A stretch of DNA of 34,505 nucleotides, taken from NCBI GenBank assembly GCA_002412425.1, contig DHVB01000015.1, forward strand, positions 1 through 34,505, read 5' to 3'. Under the pieces are notes generated by a model that ran no database searches, had not been told where the DNA came from, and saw only the letters and a list, made by a program, of their open reading frames with translations. Shown here in pieces: positions 7,691 through 15,279 of this stretch. The DNA is from Bacteroidales bacterium UBA5219. Lineage in GTDB: Bacteria; Bacteroidota; Bacteroidia; Bacteroidales; ML635J-15. The first letter of the stretch is position 1. Every line of letters begins with the position of its first letter. The translations under genes and the position numbers were made by a program.

Positions 7691-8635
7691 TTATTCTGTC
7701 TTTTTTTGAGCAACAACAATCATTTCTTCGCCATAATTTATAGCAGACATAAACTTGTAAACTATATCATGGGCAAGTAATCCAAGCCAAATAACAAATT
7801 TTGGTAGTTTGGTAAATTTATTAAAGAAATTTTGTCTTTCAGCATTTGTGATTGTAATTTTTTCGTCTTGTTTTTTTGTTTTTTTACGTTTTAACCAAGG
7901 CAAAACTGTAAACATTAAAAATAATTTTAATTCGTATGAAGATTTAATTTTTACAATTTCAAATCCATTGTCTTCTAAAAGAGTTTTTATAGTTTTTTTA
8001 GAAAAATAATTAATATGTTCAATTGACATCATTGACCAGTTTTGCTTTTGTTTTTTCGCAACTTTAGAATCTATTTGCGGAACTTGTAAAACAAAAAAAC
8101 CGTCTTTTTTAAGCATTTTATTAATTTTTTTCACCGCTTTTTGTGGTTCTGAAATATGTTCTAGCACGTCCCACATTGTTACTACGTCCCAGTTGTTTTC
8201 AGGTAATTCTAAATTGTAAAAATCGTCGTGTACAACATTTAATTTTAAATCTGTTGTAGCATAATGATGCATTAGTTCAGAAATTTCTACTCCTGATGCT
8301 TCGAAACCTAAAACTTGAGCCGTATGTAAAAAATGTCCCCAACCAACGCCAACATCGTAAAGTTTTCCTGTTTTTTGAAATTTTTTTATTAGTTTAATTC
8401 TGAGTTTATGCCTACGGAATTTAATATAATTATTTCCTGCACGAACAGATTTTAAAACCTCATCATCGCGGTAATTTTCGTAAGGAATTTGTTTTCTATA
8501 AAATTGTGGAATAAAGGAAAATCCGCAAACATCGCAGTCTGTTACTTGAAAATCGGCTCTAGTATATTTTAGTGAAAATTTGTCAACATCTTTATTTCCA
8601 CAAACTTCGCAATGTATATTTGATTTATAGTCCAT
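7691..8635 (-). CDS. Class I SAM-dependent methyltransferase with N-terminal zinc ribbon
   Basis: A 314-residue protein. The N-terminus has two CxxC pairs (CEVCGN and CDVCGF) that should form a zinc ribbon. The Rossmann SAM-binding motif I follows (LYDVGVGWGHFLHTA), then an acidic motif (GVEIS) and DVVTMWDVLEHISEP, typical of the Methyltransf_23 group. The ATG at 8635 is chosen: an upstream TTG overlapping the ldcA stop (8662) would add nine hydrophobic residues before the zinc ribbon. This architecture is common among methyltransferases acting on sugars, lipids or small molecules in surface polysaccharide loci, but nothing here fixes the substrate. It follows ldcA by 23 bp and may be cotranscribed, or use its own TATTTTTG element at 8650-8643. 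Confidence 0.85.
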   Translation of the reverse strand: MDYKSNIHCEVCGNKDVDKFSLKYTRADFQVTDCDVCGFSFIPQFYRKQIPYENYRDDEVLKSVRAGNNYIKFRRHKLRIKLIKKFQKTGKLYDVGVGWGHFLHTAQVLGFEASGVEISELMHHYATTDLKLNVVHDDFYNLELPENNWDVVTMWDVLEHISEPQKAVKKINKMLKKDGFFVLQVPQIDSKVAKKQKQNWSMMSIEHINYFSKKTIKTLLEDNGFEIVKIKSSYELKLFLMFTVLPWLKRKKTKKQDEKITITNAERQNFFNKFTKLPKFVIWLGLLAHDIVYKFMSAINYGEEMIVVAQKKTE

Positions 8636-8642
8636 AATTTTG

Positions 8643-8650
8643 CAAAAATA
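8643..8650 (-). promoter_or_regulatory. Possible -7 element for the methyltransferase gene
   Basis: Minus-strand TATTTTTG ends 7 bp before the ATG at 8635. A start point 7 nt further on would leave almost no leader. A CAAA (TTTG on minus) lies 14 bp upstream, closer than usual, so the match may be chance. Confidence 0.3.
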
Positions 8651-8658
8651 AAGAAAAA

Positions 8659-9549
8659 TCAAGACAAAATAACTTTCTCTGAAATTTCTAATTTATATTC
8701 TTGCCCGCAAATTATTGGCATATTGTTGTCGATATGACCTATTGGAAAATTAAAGCAAACAGGGAAATCAAATTCAGCTACGTGTTCTGCAATAATTTCG
8801 TAAGCTGTTTTTCCAAAAGGGTTTGGATTATCTTTCATGTCGGTAAAATTTCCAACAATAAGAGCTTTTAAATTATCAAACTTTTTAGCCATTTTTAAAC
8901 TTAACATCATTCTGTCTAAGTGATATAAGTATTCGTTTAAATCTTCTATAAACAAAATTTTACCATCTGTATTAATTTCAAATTTTGTTCCTTGCAGGCT
9001 ATAAATTATGGATAAATTTCCACCAATAATTTCGGCTTGTGCAAATCCATTTTTATTAAATTCGTGATTTTCGCAAATAATTTTTGGTTTTTCACCATTG
9101 AGAATTTTAAAAATATTTTTTACAGCTTCTGCTTCTGGCTCTTCGTGCATAGCTTTAGCCATTAAACCATGAATACTCATTACAAAATGATTATTTAGGG
9201 CTATGTGCAAATTTGTTATATCGCTAAATCCTATTATCCATTTTGGATTTTTTAAAAACTTATCAAAATTCAATTTATCTAAAATTCTAATAAGTCCATA
9301 ACCGCCACGCGAACACAAAATTGCTTTAATATCTTTGTCGTCTAAAGTTGCTTGTAAATCTTCTAATCTTTCTTCATCTTTTGCAGCAAACTGAAAATGT
9401 TTTTTTATGCAAGAAGGAAAAATTATTGGTTGAAAGCCATAATTTTTCATCAAATTAGAAGCAGATGAAATAAAATCAGGATTTATAGCACCAGCAGGAC
9501 TGACAATTGCAATTTTATCGTTTTTCTTTAATGTTTCGGGTTTGTGCAT
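8659..9549 (-). CDS. ldcA: LD-carboxypeptidase, S66 family (LdcA/MccF type)
   Basis: A 296-residue cytoplasmic enzyme of family S66, which trims the terminal D-Ala from LD-linked muropeptides during peptidoglycan recycling; the related MccF enzymes cleave microcin C. The N-terminus KIAIVSPAG and the AILCSRGGYG turn are typical. The nucleophile is Ser109 in IIGFSDIT. Glu202 in LFIEDLNEY and His272 in FPIGHID complete the expected Ser-Glu-His triad. The length is normal for the family. The stop lies 23 bp upstream of the methyltransferase ATG. No murein transporter or MccF-type context is nearby, so recycling is the likelier role. Confidence 0.92.
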   Translation of the reverse strand: MHKPETLKKNDKIAIVSPAGAINPDFISSASNLMKNYGFQPIIFPSCIKKHFQFAAKDEERLEDLQATLDDKDIKAILCSRGGYGLIRILDKLNFDKFLKNPKWIIGFSDITNLHIALNNHFVMSIHGLMAKAMHEEPEAEAVKNIFKILNGEKPKIICENHEFNKNGFAQAEIIGGNLSIIYSLQGTKFEINTDGKILFIEDLNEYLYHLDRMMLSLKMAKKFDNLKALIVGNFTDMKDNPNPFGKTAYEIIAEHVAEFDFPVCFNFPIGHIDNNMPIICGQEYKLEISEKVILS

Positions 9550-9571
9550 AAAGTTTTAAAATATTCCATTA

Positions 9572-9601
9572 CAAAAATAATAAAAGAATATGTATCACAA
9601 A
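9572..9601 (-). promoter_or_regulatory. Putative promoter for ldcA
   Basis: Minus-strand TTTG (9601-9598), 18-bp spacer, then TATTTTTG (9579-9572): a good match to the Bacteroidota TTTG / TAnnTTTG promoter. The leader would be about 15 nt. Confidence 0.6.
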
Positions 9602-9638
9602 AAACTTTTAACTTTATACTTTTAACTTTTAACTGACG

Positions 9639-9697
9639 TGCCCTTGCGGGCGAGACGTAATTGTTCGACATGGGTGCTGCAAAGCTGAAAACAGGAG
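9639..9697 (-). repeat. 59-bp dispersed repeat, copy 2 (inverted)
   Basis: It matches the reverse complement of 1217-1275 at 53 of 59 positions and includes a GCCC-TTGC-GGGC mini-hairpin at 9640-9651. It is preceded by an AACTTT-rich stretch (9602-9633), as the 18.9-kb island also is. It lies in the divergent gap between ldcA and gltX. Confidence 0.85.
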
Positions 9698-9781
9698 CCA
9701 AGCGAATTTTGCGAAGTTAACCCAAACGAGCAAAGCGAGCATATAATTCTTAATTATCATTCTTCATTCTTAATTATTTTT

Positions 9782-9789
9782 TATCTTTG
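9782..9789 (+). promoter_or_regulatory. Putative -7 element for gltX
   Basis: TATCTTTG lies 20 bp before the gltX ATG, matching TAnnTTTG. No TTTG box at the expected distance upstream. Confidence 0.6.
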
Positions 9790-9809
9790 CGCTTCTAAAT
9801 ATTAAAAAA

Positions 9810-11318
9810 ATGGTAAGAGTACGTTTTGCACCTAGTCCAACAGGTCCTTTGCATATAGGCGGAGTTAGAACAGCTTTGTTTAATTATTTATTTGCCAAAC
9901 GCAATGGTGGAAAAATGATTTTAAGAATAGAAGACACAGATCAAACGCGTTTTGTCGAAGGAGCCGAAGAATATATTATGGAATCTTTGGAATGGTGCGG
10001 AATAAAATTTGACGAAGGCATTAAAGAAGGTGGAAATTATGGTCCTTATCGTCAAAGCGATAGGCGTGAAATTTATAATAAATACGCTAAAATTCTAATT
10101 GAAAACCAAAGTGTTTATATGGCTTTTGATAGTCCAGAAGAGTTAGATAAATTGCGTTCCGAAGCCGAAGCAAAAGGCGAAACTTTTGTATATAATCATG
10201 AAAGCAGAAAGAACTTAAAAAACAGTTTAGCTTTGAGTAAAGAACAAGTTGCTGAACTTCTAGAAAATAAAACACCTTATGTTTTGCGGTTTAAAATGCC
10301 TGAAAATCAATTAGTTGAACTGTATGATGAAATTCGTGGCGAAATTAAATTTAATACCCAAGAATTAGACGATAAAGTTTTAGTAAAAACAGACGGACTA
10401 CCAACTTATCATCTTGCGAATATTGTTGACGACCATTTAATGGAAATTACTCATGTTATTCGTGGAGAAGAATGGTTGCCTTCTTTGCCTTTACATGATT
10501 TGCTTTACAGAGCTTTTGGTTGGACAGCACCAAAATTTGCACATCTTCCTTTAATTCTTAAACCAAGTGGAAAAGGAAAACTAAGCAAAAGAGATGGCGA
10601 CCAATTAGGTTTTCCTGTTTTCCCAACTCAATGGGATTCTGGAGAAGAAATTTTTAAAGGTTATCGCGAAGAGGGATATTTTCCAGAGGCATTTATTAAT
10701 ATGTTAGCTCTTTTAGGTTGGAATCCAGGAACTGAACAAGAAATTTTTAGCATGGACGAACTTATTCAGGTTTTTTCGCTTGATAGAGTTGGAAAATCTG
10801 GTAGCCGTTTCGACCCAGACAAAACAAAATGGTTTAATCATCAGTATTTAATTAAAAAATCAGGAGAAGAACTTGCAGAAGAGTTTAAAGTAATTCTTGA
10901 CGAAAAAAATATAAATTATTCAGGTTTTCCTCTTGCAAGAATTTGCGAAATGCTGAAAGAAAGAGTAAATTTTATTCATGAATTATGGGAAGAATCATAT
11001 TTCTTTTTCCAAGCACCCGAAACTTATGATGAGAAATTTTTGAAAAAATCATATAAAGAAGACTCAACACAATTATTACAAAAACTTATTGAAATCCTTA
11101 AAAATCAACAAAATTTTAGTTCTGAAGAAATAGAAAATTCTGTAAAAACTTGGATAGAATCAGCTGAAATAGGTTTTGGTAGAGTTATGTCGCCGTTTAG
11201 ATTAGCTTTGGTTGGTGCAGGAAAAGGACCTCATGTTTTCGATATAGTAGAAATTATCGGTAAGGATGAAAGCATAAGAAGAATTTCTGCCTTGATAGAA
11301 TTTGTTGACGGTAAATAA
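9810..11318 (+). CDS. gltX: Glutamyl-tRNA synthetase
   Basis: A 502-residue class I aminoacyl-tRNA synthetase that charges tRNA-Glu with glutamate in the cytoplasm. The HIGH-type motif HIGG is at 15-18 within APSPTGPLHIGG. The KMSKS-type loop is KLSKR at 257-261. The LRIEDTDQTR segment contacts substrate, and the Asp/Trp-rich tail is the anticodon-binding part. Length and motif spacing are normal for a full enzyme. The start ATG opens directly on the conserved MVRVRFAPSP sequence. It stands alone behind its own -7 element; the next gene begins 63 bp on, with its own putative element. Confidence 0.98.
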   Translation: MVRVRFAPSPTGPLHIGGVRTALFNYLFAKRNGGKMILRIEDTDQTRFVEGAEEYIMESLEWCGIKFDEGIKEGGNYGPYRQSDRREIYNKYAKILIENQSVYMAFDSPEELDKLRSEAEAKGETFVYNHESRKNLKNSLALSKEQVAELLENKTPYVLRFKMPENQLVELYDEIRGEIKFNTQELDDKVLVKTDGLPTYHLANIVDDHLMEITHVIRGEEWLPSLPLHDLLYRAFGWTAPKFAHLPLILKPSGKGKLSKRDGDQLGFPVFPTQWDSGEEIFKGYREEGYFPEAFINMLALLGWNPGTEQEIFSMDELIQVFSLDRVGKSGSRFDPDKTKWFNHQYLIKKSGEELAEEFKVILDEKNINYSGFPLARICEMLKERVNFIHELWEESYFFFQAPETYDEKFLKKSYKEDSTQLLQKLIEILKNQQNFSSEEIENSVKTWIESAEIGFGRVMSPFRLALVGAGKGPHVFDIVEIIGKDESIRRISALIEFVDGK

Positions 11319-11351
11319 TTTTTATTTTTACTATAAAATTTTGTGTTTTTA

Positions 11352-11359
11352 TATATTTG
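11352..11359 (+). promoter_or_regulatory. Putative -7 element for the MORN_2 lipoprotein gene
   Basis: TATATTTG lies 22 bp before the ATG at 11382 and matches TAnnTTTG. No properly spaced TTTG was found. Confidence 0.45.
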
Positions 11360-11381
11360 TCGTTTTATAAAAATTTAAAAA

Positions 11382-12293
11382 ATGAAAAACTTATTAATTA
11401 TTTTACTAATTATTTTAATTGCAAATGCTTGCAAAGATGCTGCAAAAACAGATTCTGAACAAACTGTTGCTATAGAAGAAAATACAGAAATTCAAATTGG
11501 TGGCACTTACGAATTTGGAGATTTTAAAAATAAAAAAGATGTTTTTGGTCAATTATTAATATATCCTGATAGCGATACAAGCATGGTTTTTCATCTTTCA
11601 AAAAATACAGGAGAACCCGATTTTCAAATTTATGAAGTTATGGGTAGAACTTTAGTTATTGATAATAAAGCGAGTTATCAAACAAATTCTATATGCGAAA
11701 ATGCTATGTATAGTTTATATTTTGAATTTGAAGAAAATTTCGTGAAAGTTGTTCAAGACGATGAAGGCAACTCAGATTGTAGTTTTTCTTATGAATTTAG
11801 AGCAGATGGAAATTTTGAAAAAACAAACTCAGATATACCTACCACATATACACTTAGAGGAACTACAACAAAGGAGTTTAAAGAATGGGTCAGTTTAAAT
11901 GTTGGGATTGATTTTGCAAATCTTGAAAAAAGAGGAGATGTTTATTATTACAACAATAAACCTTATACAGGTACTGCTATTAACGAACCAAAAGTTGAGC
12001 ATTATTGGCAATCGATAAGAGAAGTTTTTCAAATGAAAGACGGAAAACCACATGGAAAATATATTGAAACTAGTTGGGAATCAGGGTCTTCTGGCAACTA
12101 TGTGAATGGACTAAAAGAAGGTAGATGGGAGGTTTATGAAAGTGCAACTCTAATAATCCAGAATTATAAAAATGGATTGAAAGATGGCGAATGGAAATAT
12201 TATTTTGAAACTGAAGAAAATGAACCATATAGAATAGAAGTTTATAAAGAGGGAGTAAAAATAAGTGAACAAGATTTTGATGTTGAATATTAG
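11382..12293 (+). CDS. Lipoprotein with C-terminal MORN_2 (YwqK-like) repeats
   Basis: A 303-residue protein with a lipoprotein signal ending in ANAC (Cys17). The middle (about 40-150) is an acidic, beta-rich region I do not recognise. The C-terminal third holds MORN_2-type repeats, seen as GKPHGKYIETSWESG, NYVNGLKEGRWEVYE and NYKNGLKDGEWKYYF. Databases often label these 'toxin-antitoxin system YwqK family antitoxin', but there is no partner toxin here and the lipid anchor points to the envelope. Such repeats are widespread and poorly characterised in Bacteroidota. Function unknown. Confidence 0.85.
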   Translation: MKNLLIILLIILIANACKDAAKTDSEQTVAIEENTEIQIGGTYEFGDFKNKKDVFGQLLIYPDSDTSMVFHLSKNTGEPDFQIYEVMGRTLVIDNKASYQTNSICENAMYSLYFEFEENFVKVVQDDEGNSDCSFSYEFRADGNFEKTNSDIPTTYTLRGTTTKEFKEWVSLNVGIDFANLEKRGDVYYYNNKPYTGTAINEPKVEHYWQSIREVFQMKDGKPHGKYIETSWESGSSGNYVNGLKEGRWEVYESATLIIQNYKNGLKDGEWKYYFETEENEPYRIEVYKEGVKISEQDFDVEY

Positions 12294-12374
12294 TGGTAAT
12301 TAAAATAAAGAAATTTTTTATACAATATTGAGAATGTTTTTGCGTTCTTAGTTTTACAGAAAAATAAAGATATA

Positions 12375-13256
12375 GTGTCGAGATGTTTTAAAATATTTTA
12401 TTTAGTTGCGTTTATATTTTTAATAAGTTTATCAGCTTGTGATATTATTAATCCTTCCGAACAAACTCCGTCTTTTATTGCGGTTGATACGCTAAAATTA
12501 AAAACTAATGGTTTTGAACAAGGAAGTAAAAAACATGCTATTACCGATTGTTGGGTTTATGTAAATAATAAATTAATTGGAGTTTTTGAAGTTCCGTTTA
12601 AAGTTCCTGTTTTAGAATCTGGTATGCAAGAAATACAAATAGAACCAGGAATTAAAAATTCTGGAAGCGACTCAAAAAGAGAAATTTACCCACTAATGAA
12701 AGGTTGGTATGTTACAAAAAATTTAAGCGAAGGAGCAGTTTTGACATTAGAACCAGAATTTGAATACAGAAACGTAATTTTTGATTTAATAGAAGACTTT
12801 GAAGATATTGGGATAGAATTTGAAACAAGCTTAAATAGCGACACAACCATACAAATAATTTCTGGAAACGAAGCTCAAGAAGGCAAATCAATGTATTTTG
12901 CTCTTGATAACGAAAGGCGAAAATTTGAATGTTTAACAAGCAAATTATATGAAATCCCAAAAACAGGAAGAGTGTTTTTAGAAATAAGTTTTAAAGGAAA
13001 CGGACATTTTAACTTTGGAGTATTTTCTGTGGAGAATGTGGGGACGGGCTTATCTGAAGTTAGAAAAAATGTTTATACATTTAAACCAAGAGACACATGG
13101 ACAACCATTTATATAGATTTGAATTATCATGTAATAAATGCAAAAGGAAAACAATTTAGATTGTTTTTTACATGTGTAAGACCAGAAGATGCAAGTACAG
13201 AGAAAACCGAAATTTTTATAGACAATATTAAATTAACTTATTTATTAACACAATAA
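12375..13256 (+). CDS. Hypothetical lipoprotein, beta-sandwich-like, coupled to sugar transferase gene
   Basis: A 293-residue lipoprotein starting at GTG (12375), with signal FLISLSAC (Cys22). No in-frame ATG lies near enough to replace the GTG. Residues about 35-130 form a beta-rich PEGA-like segment (CWVYVNNKLIGVFEVPFK). Residues about 135-290 start EDFEDIGIEFE and end IFIDNIKLTYL, the usual outline of a carbohydrate-binding jelly-roll in Bacteroidota surface proteins. The stop codon shares one base with the start of the polyprenyl-phosphate sugar transferase gene, so the two are surely translationally linked. A role tied to surface glycan is inferred, not shown. Confidence 0.8.
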   Translation: MSRCFKIFYLVAFIFLISLSACDIINPSEQTPSFIAVDTLKLKTNGFEQGSKKHAITDCWVYVNNKLIGVFEVPFKVPVLESGMQEIQIEPGIKNSGSDSKREIYPLMKGWYVTKNLSEGAVLTLEPEFEYRNVIFDLIEDFEDIGIEFETSLNSDTTIQIISGNEAQEGKSMYFALDNERRKFECLTSKLYEIPKTGRVFLEISFKGNGHFNFGVFSVENVGTGLSEVRKNVYTFKPRDTWTTIYIDLNYHVINAKGKQFRLFFTCVRPEDASTEKTEIFIDNIKLTYLLTQ

Positions 13257-14653
13257 TGCAAAAATCTAAACATAATTTAAAATATATAATATTTGACTTC
13301 TTTGCTGCTACAATAGCATGGACATTGTTTTATATTTTTCGCAAAATACGTATAGAAAACGTTCCAATTAATTTGGATTATAAGTTTTATTTTGCTTTAG
13401 CAACAATTCCATTTTTTTGGTTGTTTCTTCATTTGCTTAGTGGCTACTATAAAGTTCCATATAGAAAATCAAGATTACATGAATTGGGACAAACTTTATT
13501 TACAACTCTTTTGGGTGTTACTATTTTGTTTTTTCTATTTATGTTAGACGATTGGGTTGTGGATTATAAACAATATTACAAATTATATTTTACTTTATTT
13601 GTCTTACAGTTTACTCTAACTTATCTTCCTCGACTAATAATGACAACAATAGTGAACAAAAAAGTTCACAATAGAAAATTGCTATTTAATACATTAATTA
13701 TAGGAAGCAATCAAAAGGCTGTTAAACTTTTAAAAGATTTTGAATCTCAAAAACTTAGTTCGGGTTTAAAATTTGTTGGTTTTGTATTTGTTGAAGATCG
13801 TCCAAGTTATTTGCTAGAAGAATATTTGCCAAAATTGGGTGGAGTAAACGATATTAAAGATATAATTTCTGAACATAAAATCGAAGAAGTTGTAATAGCA
13901 ATAGAATCTAGCGAGCATGCAAAGATTAAAAACATTATAAATAAATTACATGGCGAAAAAGTTATTATTAAAGTAATTCCAGATATGTATGATATATTGA
14001 TAGGAAAAGTAAGAATGTCGGCTATTTTTGGATTGCCTTTAATTGAAATAAATCACAACATAATGCCAGTGTGGCAACAGCACACAAAAAGATTTTTAGA
14101 TATATTTTTAAGTTTAATAGCTATAATATTATTAATGCCTGTTTATATTGCTTTAAGCATAGGTGTTAAACTAAGTTCGCCGGGTCCAATTTTATATAGC
14201 CACGAAAGAATTGGAAAAAATGGAAAGCCTTTTAAAATTTATAAATTTCGCTCAATGTATGTTGGTGCAGAAAAAGATGGTCCGGCTTTAAGTAGTAAAA
14301 ATGACAGTAGAGTTACTAAGTTTGGAAAATTTATGCGAAAAACTCGACTTGATGAATTCCCACAATTTTTTAATGTACTTAAAGGCGATATGAGTTTAGT
14401 TGGTCCTCGCCCCGAACGTCAGTTTTATATCGACCAAATAACACAAAAAGCACCTCATTATATTCACTTGTTATCTGTTCGTCCTGGAATTACTTCGTGG
14501 GGACAAGTAAAATATGGCTATGCCGAAAACGTTGACCAAATGATTGAAAGATTACAATATGATATAATTTATATTGAAAATCGCTCTTTATTCATTGATT
14601 TTAAAATAATGATTTATACTATTAAAATTATTTTCCAAGGAAAAGGAATTTGA
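13256..14653 (+). CDS. Polyprenyl-phosphate sugar-1-phosphate transferase (WbaP/WcaJ-like)
   Basis: A 465-residue inner-membrane enzyme that starts surface polysaccharide or O-antigen synthesis by moving a sugar-1-phosphate from a nucleotide sugar to undecaprenyl phosphate. Four transmembrane segments lie in about residues 10-130. A CoA-binding-like Rossmann region follows (about 140-260). A re-entrant hydrophobic helix (about 278-305) precedes the catalytic bac_transf domain. Diagnostic strings are GPILYSHERIGKNGKPF, KIYKFRSMYVGAEKDG, TRLDEFPQFFNVLKGDMS and VGPRPER. The tail is typical (SVRPGITSWGQVKYGYAE). Length matches the family. The gene overlaps the preceding lipoprotein gene by one base. 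No other glycan genes lie next to it, so the product cannot be named; in T9SS bacteria a WbaP homologue can serve the A-type LPS that anchors cargo. Confidence 0.93.
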   Translation: MQKSKHNLKYIIFDFFAATIAWTLFYIFRKIRIENVPINLDYKFYFALATIPFFWLFLHLLSGYYKVPYRKSRLHELGQTLFTTLLGVTILFFLFMLDDWVVDYKQYYKLYFTLFVLQFTLTYLPRLIMTTIVNKKVHNRKLLFNTLIIGSNQKAVKLLKDFESQKLSSGLKFVGFVFVEDRPSYLLEEYLPKLGGVNDIKDIISEHKIEEVVIAIESSEHAKIKNIINKLHGEKVIIKVIPDMYDILIGKVRMSAIFGLPLIEINHNIMPVWQQHTKRFLDIFLSLIAIILLMPVYIALSIGVKLSSPGPILYSHERIGKNGKPFKIYKFRSMYVGAEKDGPALSSKNDSRVTKFGKFMRKTRLDEFPQFFNVLKGDMSLVGPRPERQFYIDQITQKAPHYIHLLSVRPGITSWGQVKYGYAENVDQMIERLQYDIIYIENRSLFIDFKIMIYTIKIIFQGKGI

Positions 14654-14753
14654 TTTTTGGTTTTTAAACGTTTATTTTATCAAAGTTTTTGATACTTAGT
14701 TCAATAATATTAAAAAAATCAAATATTATTATTTACTTTTGAAAAAAGTTTAT

Positions 14754-14761
14754 ATCTTTGC
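14754..14761 (+). promoter_or_regulatory. Putative -7 element for the HU / small ribosomal protein pair
   Basis: TATCTTTG lies 49 bp before the HU ATG, matching TAnnTTTG. An AT-only inverted repeat (14704-14712 with 14723-14731) lies upstream and could relate to the end of the previous transcript. Confidence 0.55.
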
Positions 14762-14810
14762 ACTTGCAAAAATGAAAATAGTATTAATTTATTTATAAAA
14801 ATATTTAGAC

Positions 14811-15098
14811 ATGACAAAAGCAGATATTGTAAACGAAATTTCAAAAAACACTGGAATTGAAAAAATAGTTGTTCAAAAAACTATAGAGTCGTTTATGGAT
14901 GTTGTAAAAGACTCTTTAATAAAAGATGAAAATGTATATTTAAGAGGTTTTGGTAGTTTTATAGTAAAAACAAGAGCTAAAAAAGTTGCTCGTGATATTT
15001 CTAAAAACACTACTATTACTATACCCGCTCATAAAATACCTGCTTTTAAACCAGCAAAATCATTTGTAACATCAGTTAAAGAACACAATAAAATTTAG
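14811..15098 (+). CDS. HU family DNA-binding protein
   Basis: A 95-residue nucleoid protein that binds and bends DNA as a dimer. The N-terminal helices (MTKADIVNEISKNTGIEK) form the dimer core. The central signature is VYLRGFGSFIVKTR. The DNA-binding arm and closing strand follow: IPAHKIPAFKPAKSF. Length and motifs fit HU exactly. A 5-bp gap separates it from the small ribosomal protein gene, so the two are almost certainly one transcript. Confidence 0.96.
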   Translation: MTKADIVNEISKNTGIEKIVVQKTIESFMDVVKDSLIKDENVYLRGFGSFIVKTRAKKVARDISKNTTITIPAHKIPAFKPAKSFVTSVKEHNKI

Positions 15099-15103
15099 AA
15101 ATT

Positions 15104-15196
15104 ATGCCAAGCGGAAAGAAAAGAAAGAGACACAAGATGTCAACCCACAAAAGAAAAAAACGTCTTCGTAAGAATAGACACAAAAAGAAAAAATAA
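15104..15196 (+). CDS. Very small basic ribosome-associated protein (bS22 / AURKAIP1-COX24 type)
   Basis: A 30-residue open frame, MPSGKKRKRHKMSTHKRKKR followed by LRKNRHKKKK, made almost wholly of Lys, Arg and His. It matches the Bacteroidota AURKAIP1/COX24-domain (DUF1713) small protein, related in outline to actinobacterial ribosomal protein bS22. It starts 5 bp after the HU stop codon and is followed by a hairpin. It is short enough for gene finders to miss. Family recognition is good; assignment to a defined ribosomal position is inference. Confidence 0.85.
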   Translation: MPSGKKRKRHKMSTHKRKKRLRKNRHKKKK

Positions 15197-15220
15197 ACCT
15201 TTTTCTTGTTTTTTTGTTAT

Positions 15221-15251
15221 AATCAAACCTTTGTTCTACAGAGGTTTGATT
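15221..15251 (+). terminator. Hairpin after the HU/bS22-like genes
   Basis: Perfect 10-bp inverted repeat AATCAAACCT / AGGTTTGATT with an 11-nt loop, followed by TATTAATTTT. It lies between the small ribosomal gene and rng. The T tract is imperfect, so it could be a terminator or a weak attenuator in front of rng. Confidence 0.6.
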
Positions 15252-15279
15252 TATTAATTTTAAAATACTGTGTTATATC

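Noticed and set aside
11382..12293. Antitoxin of a toxin-antitoxin pair (YwqK label)
   Set aside because: The protein is a lipoprotein and no small toxin gene is adjacent. The label reflects only shared MORN_2 repeats.
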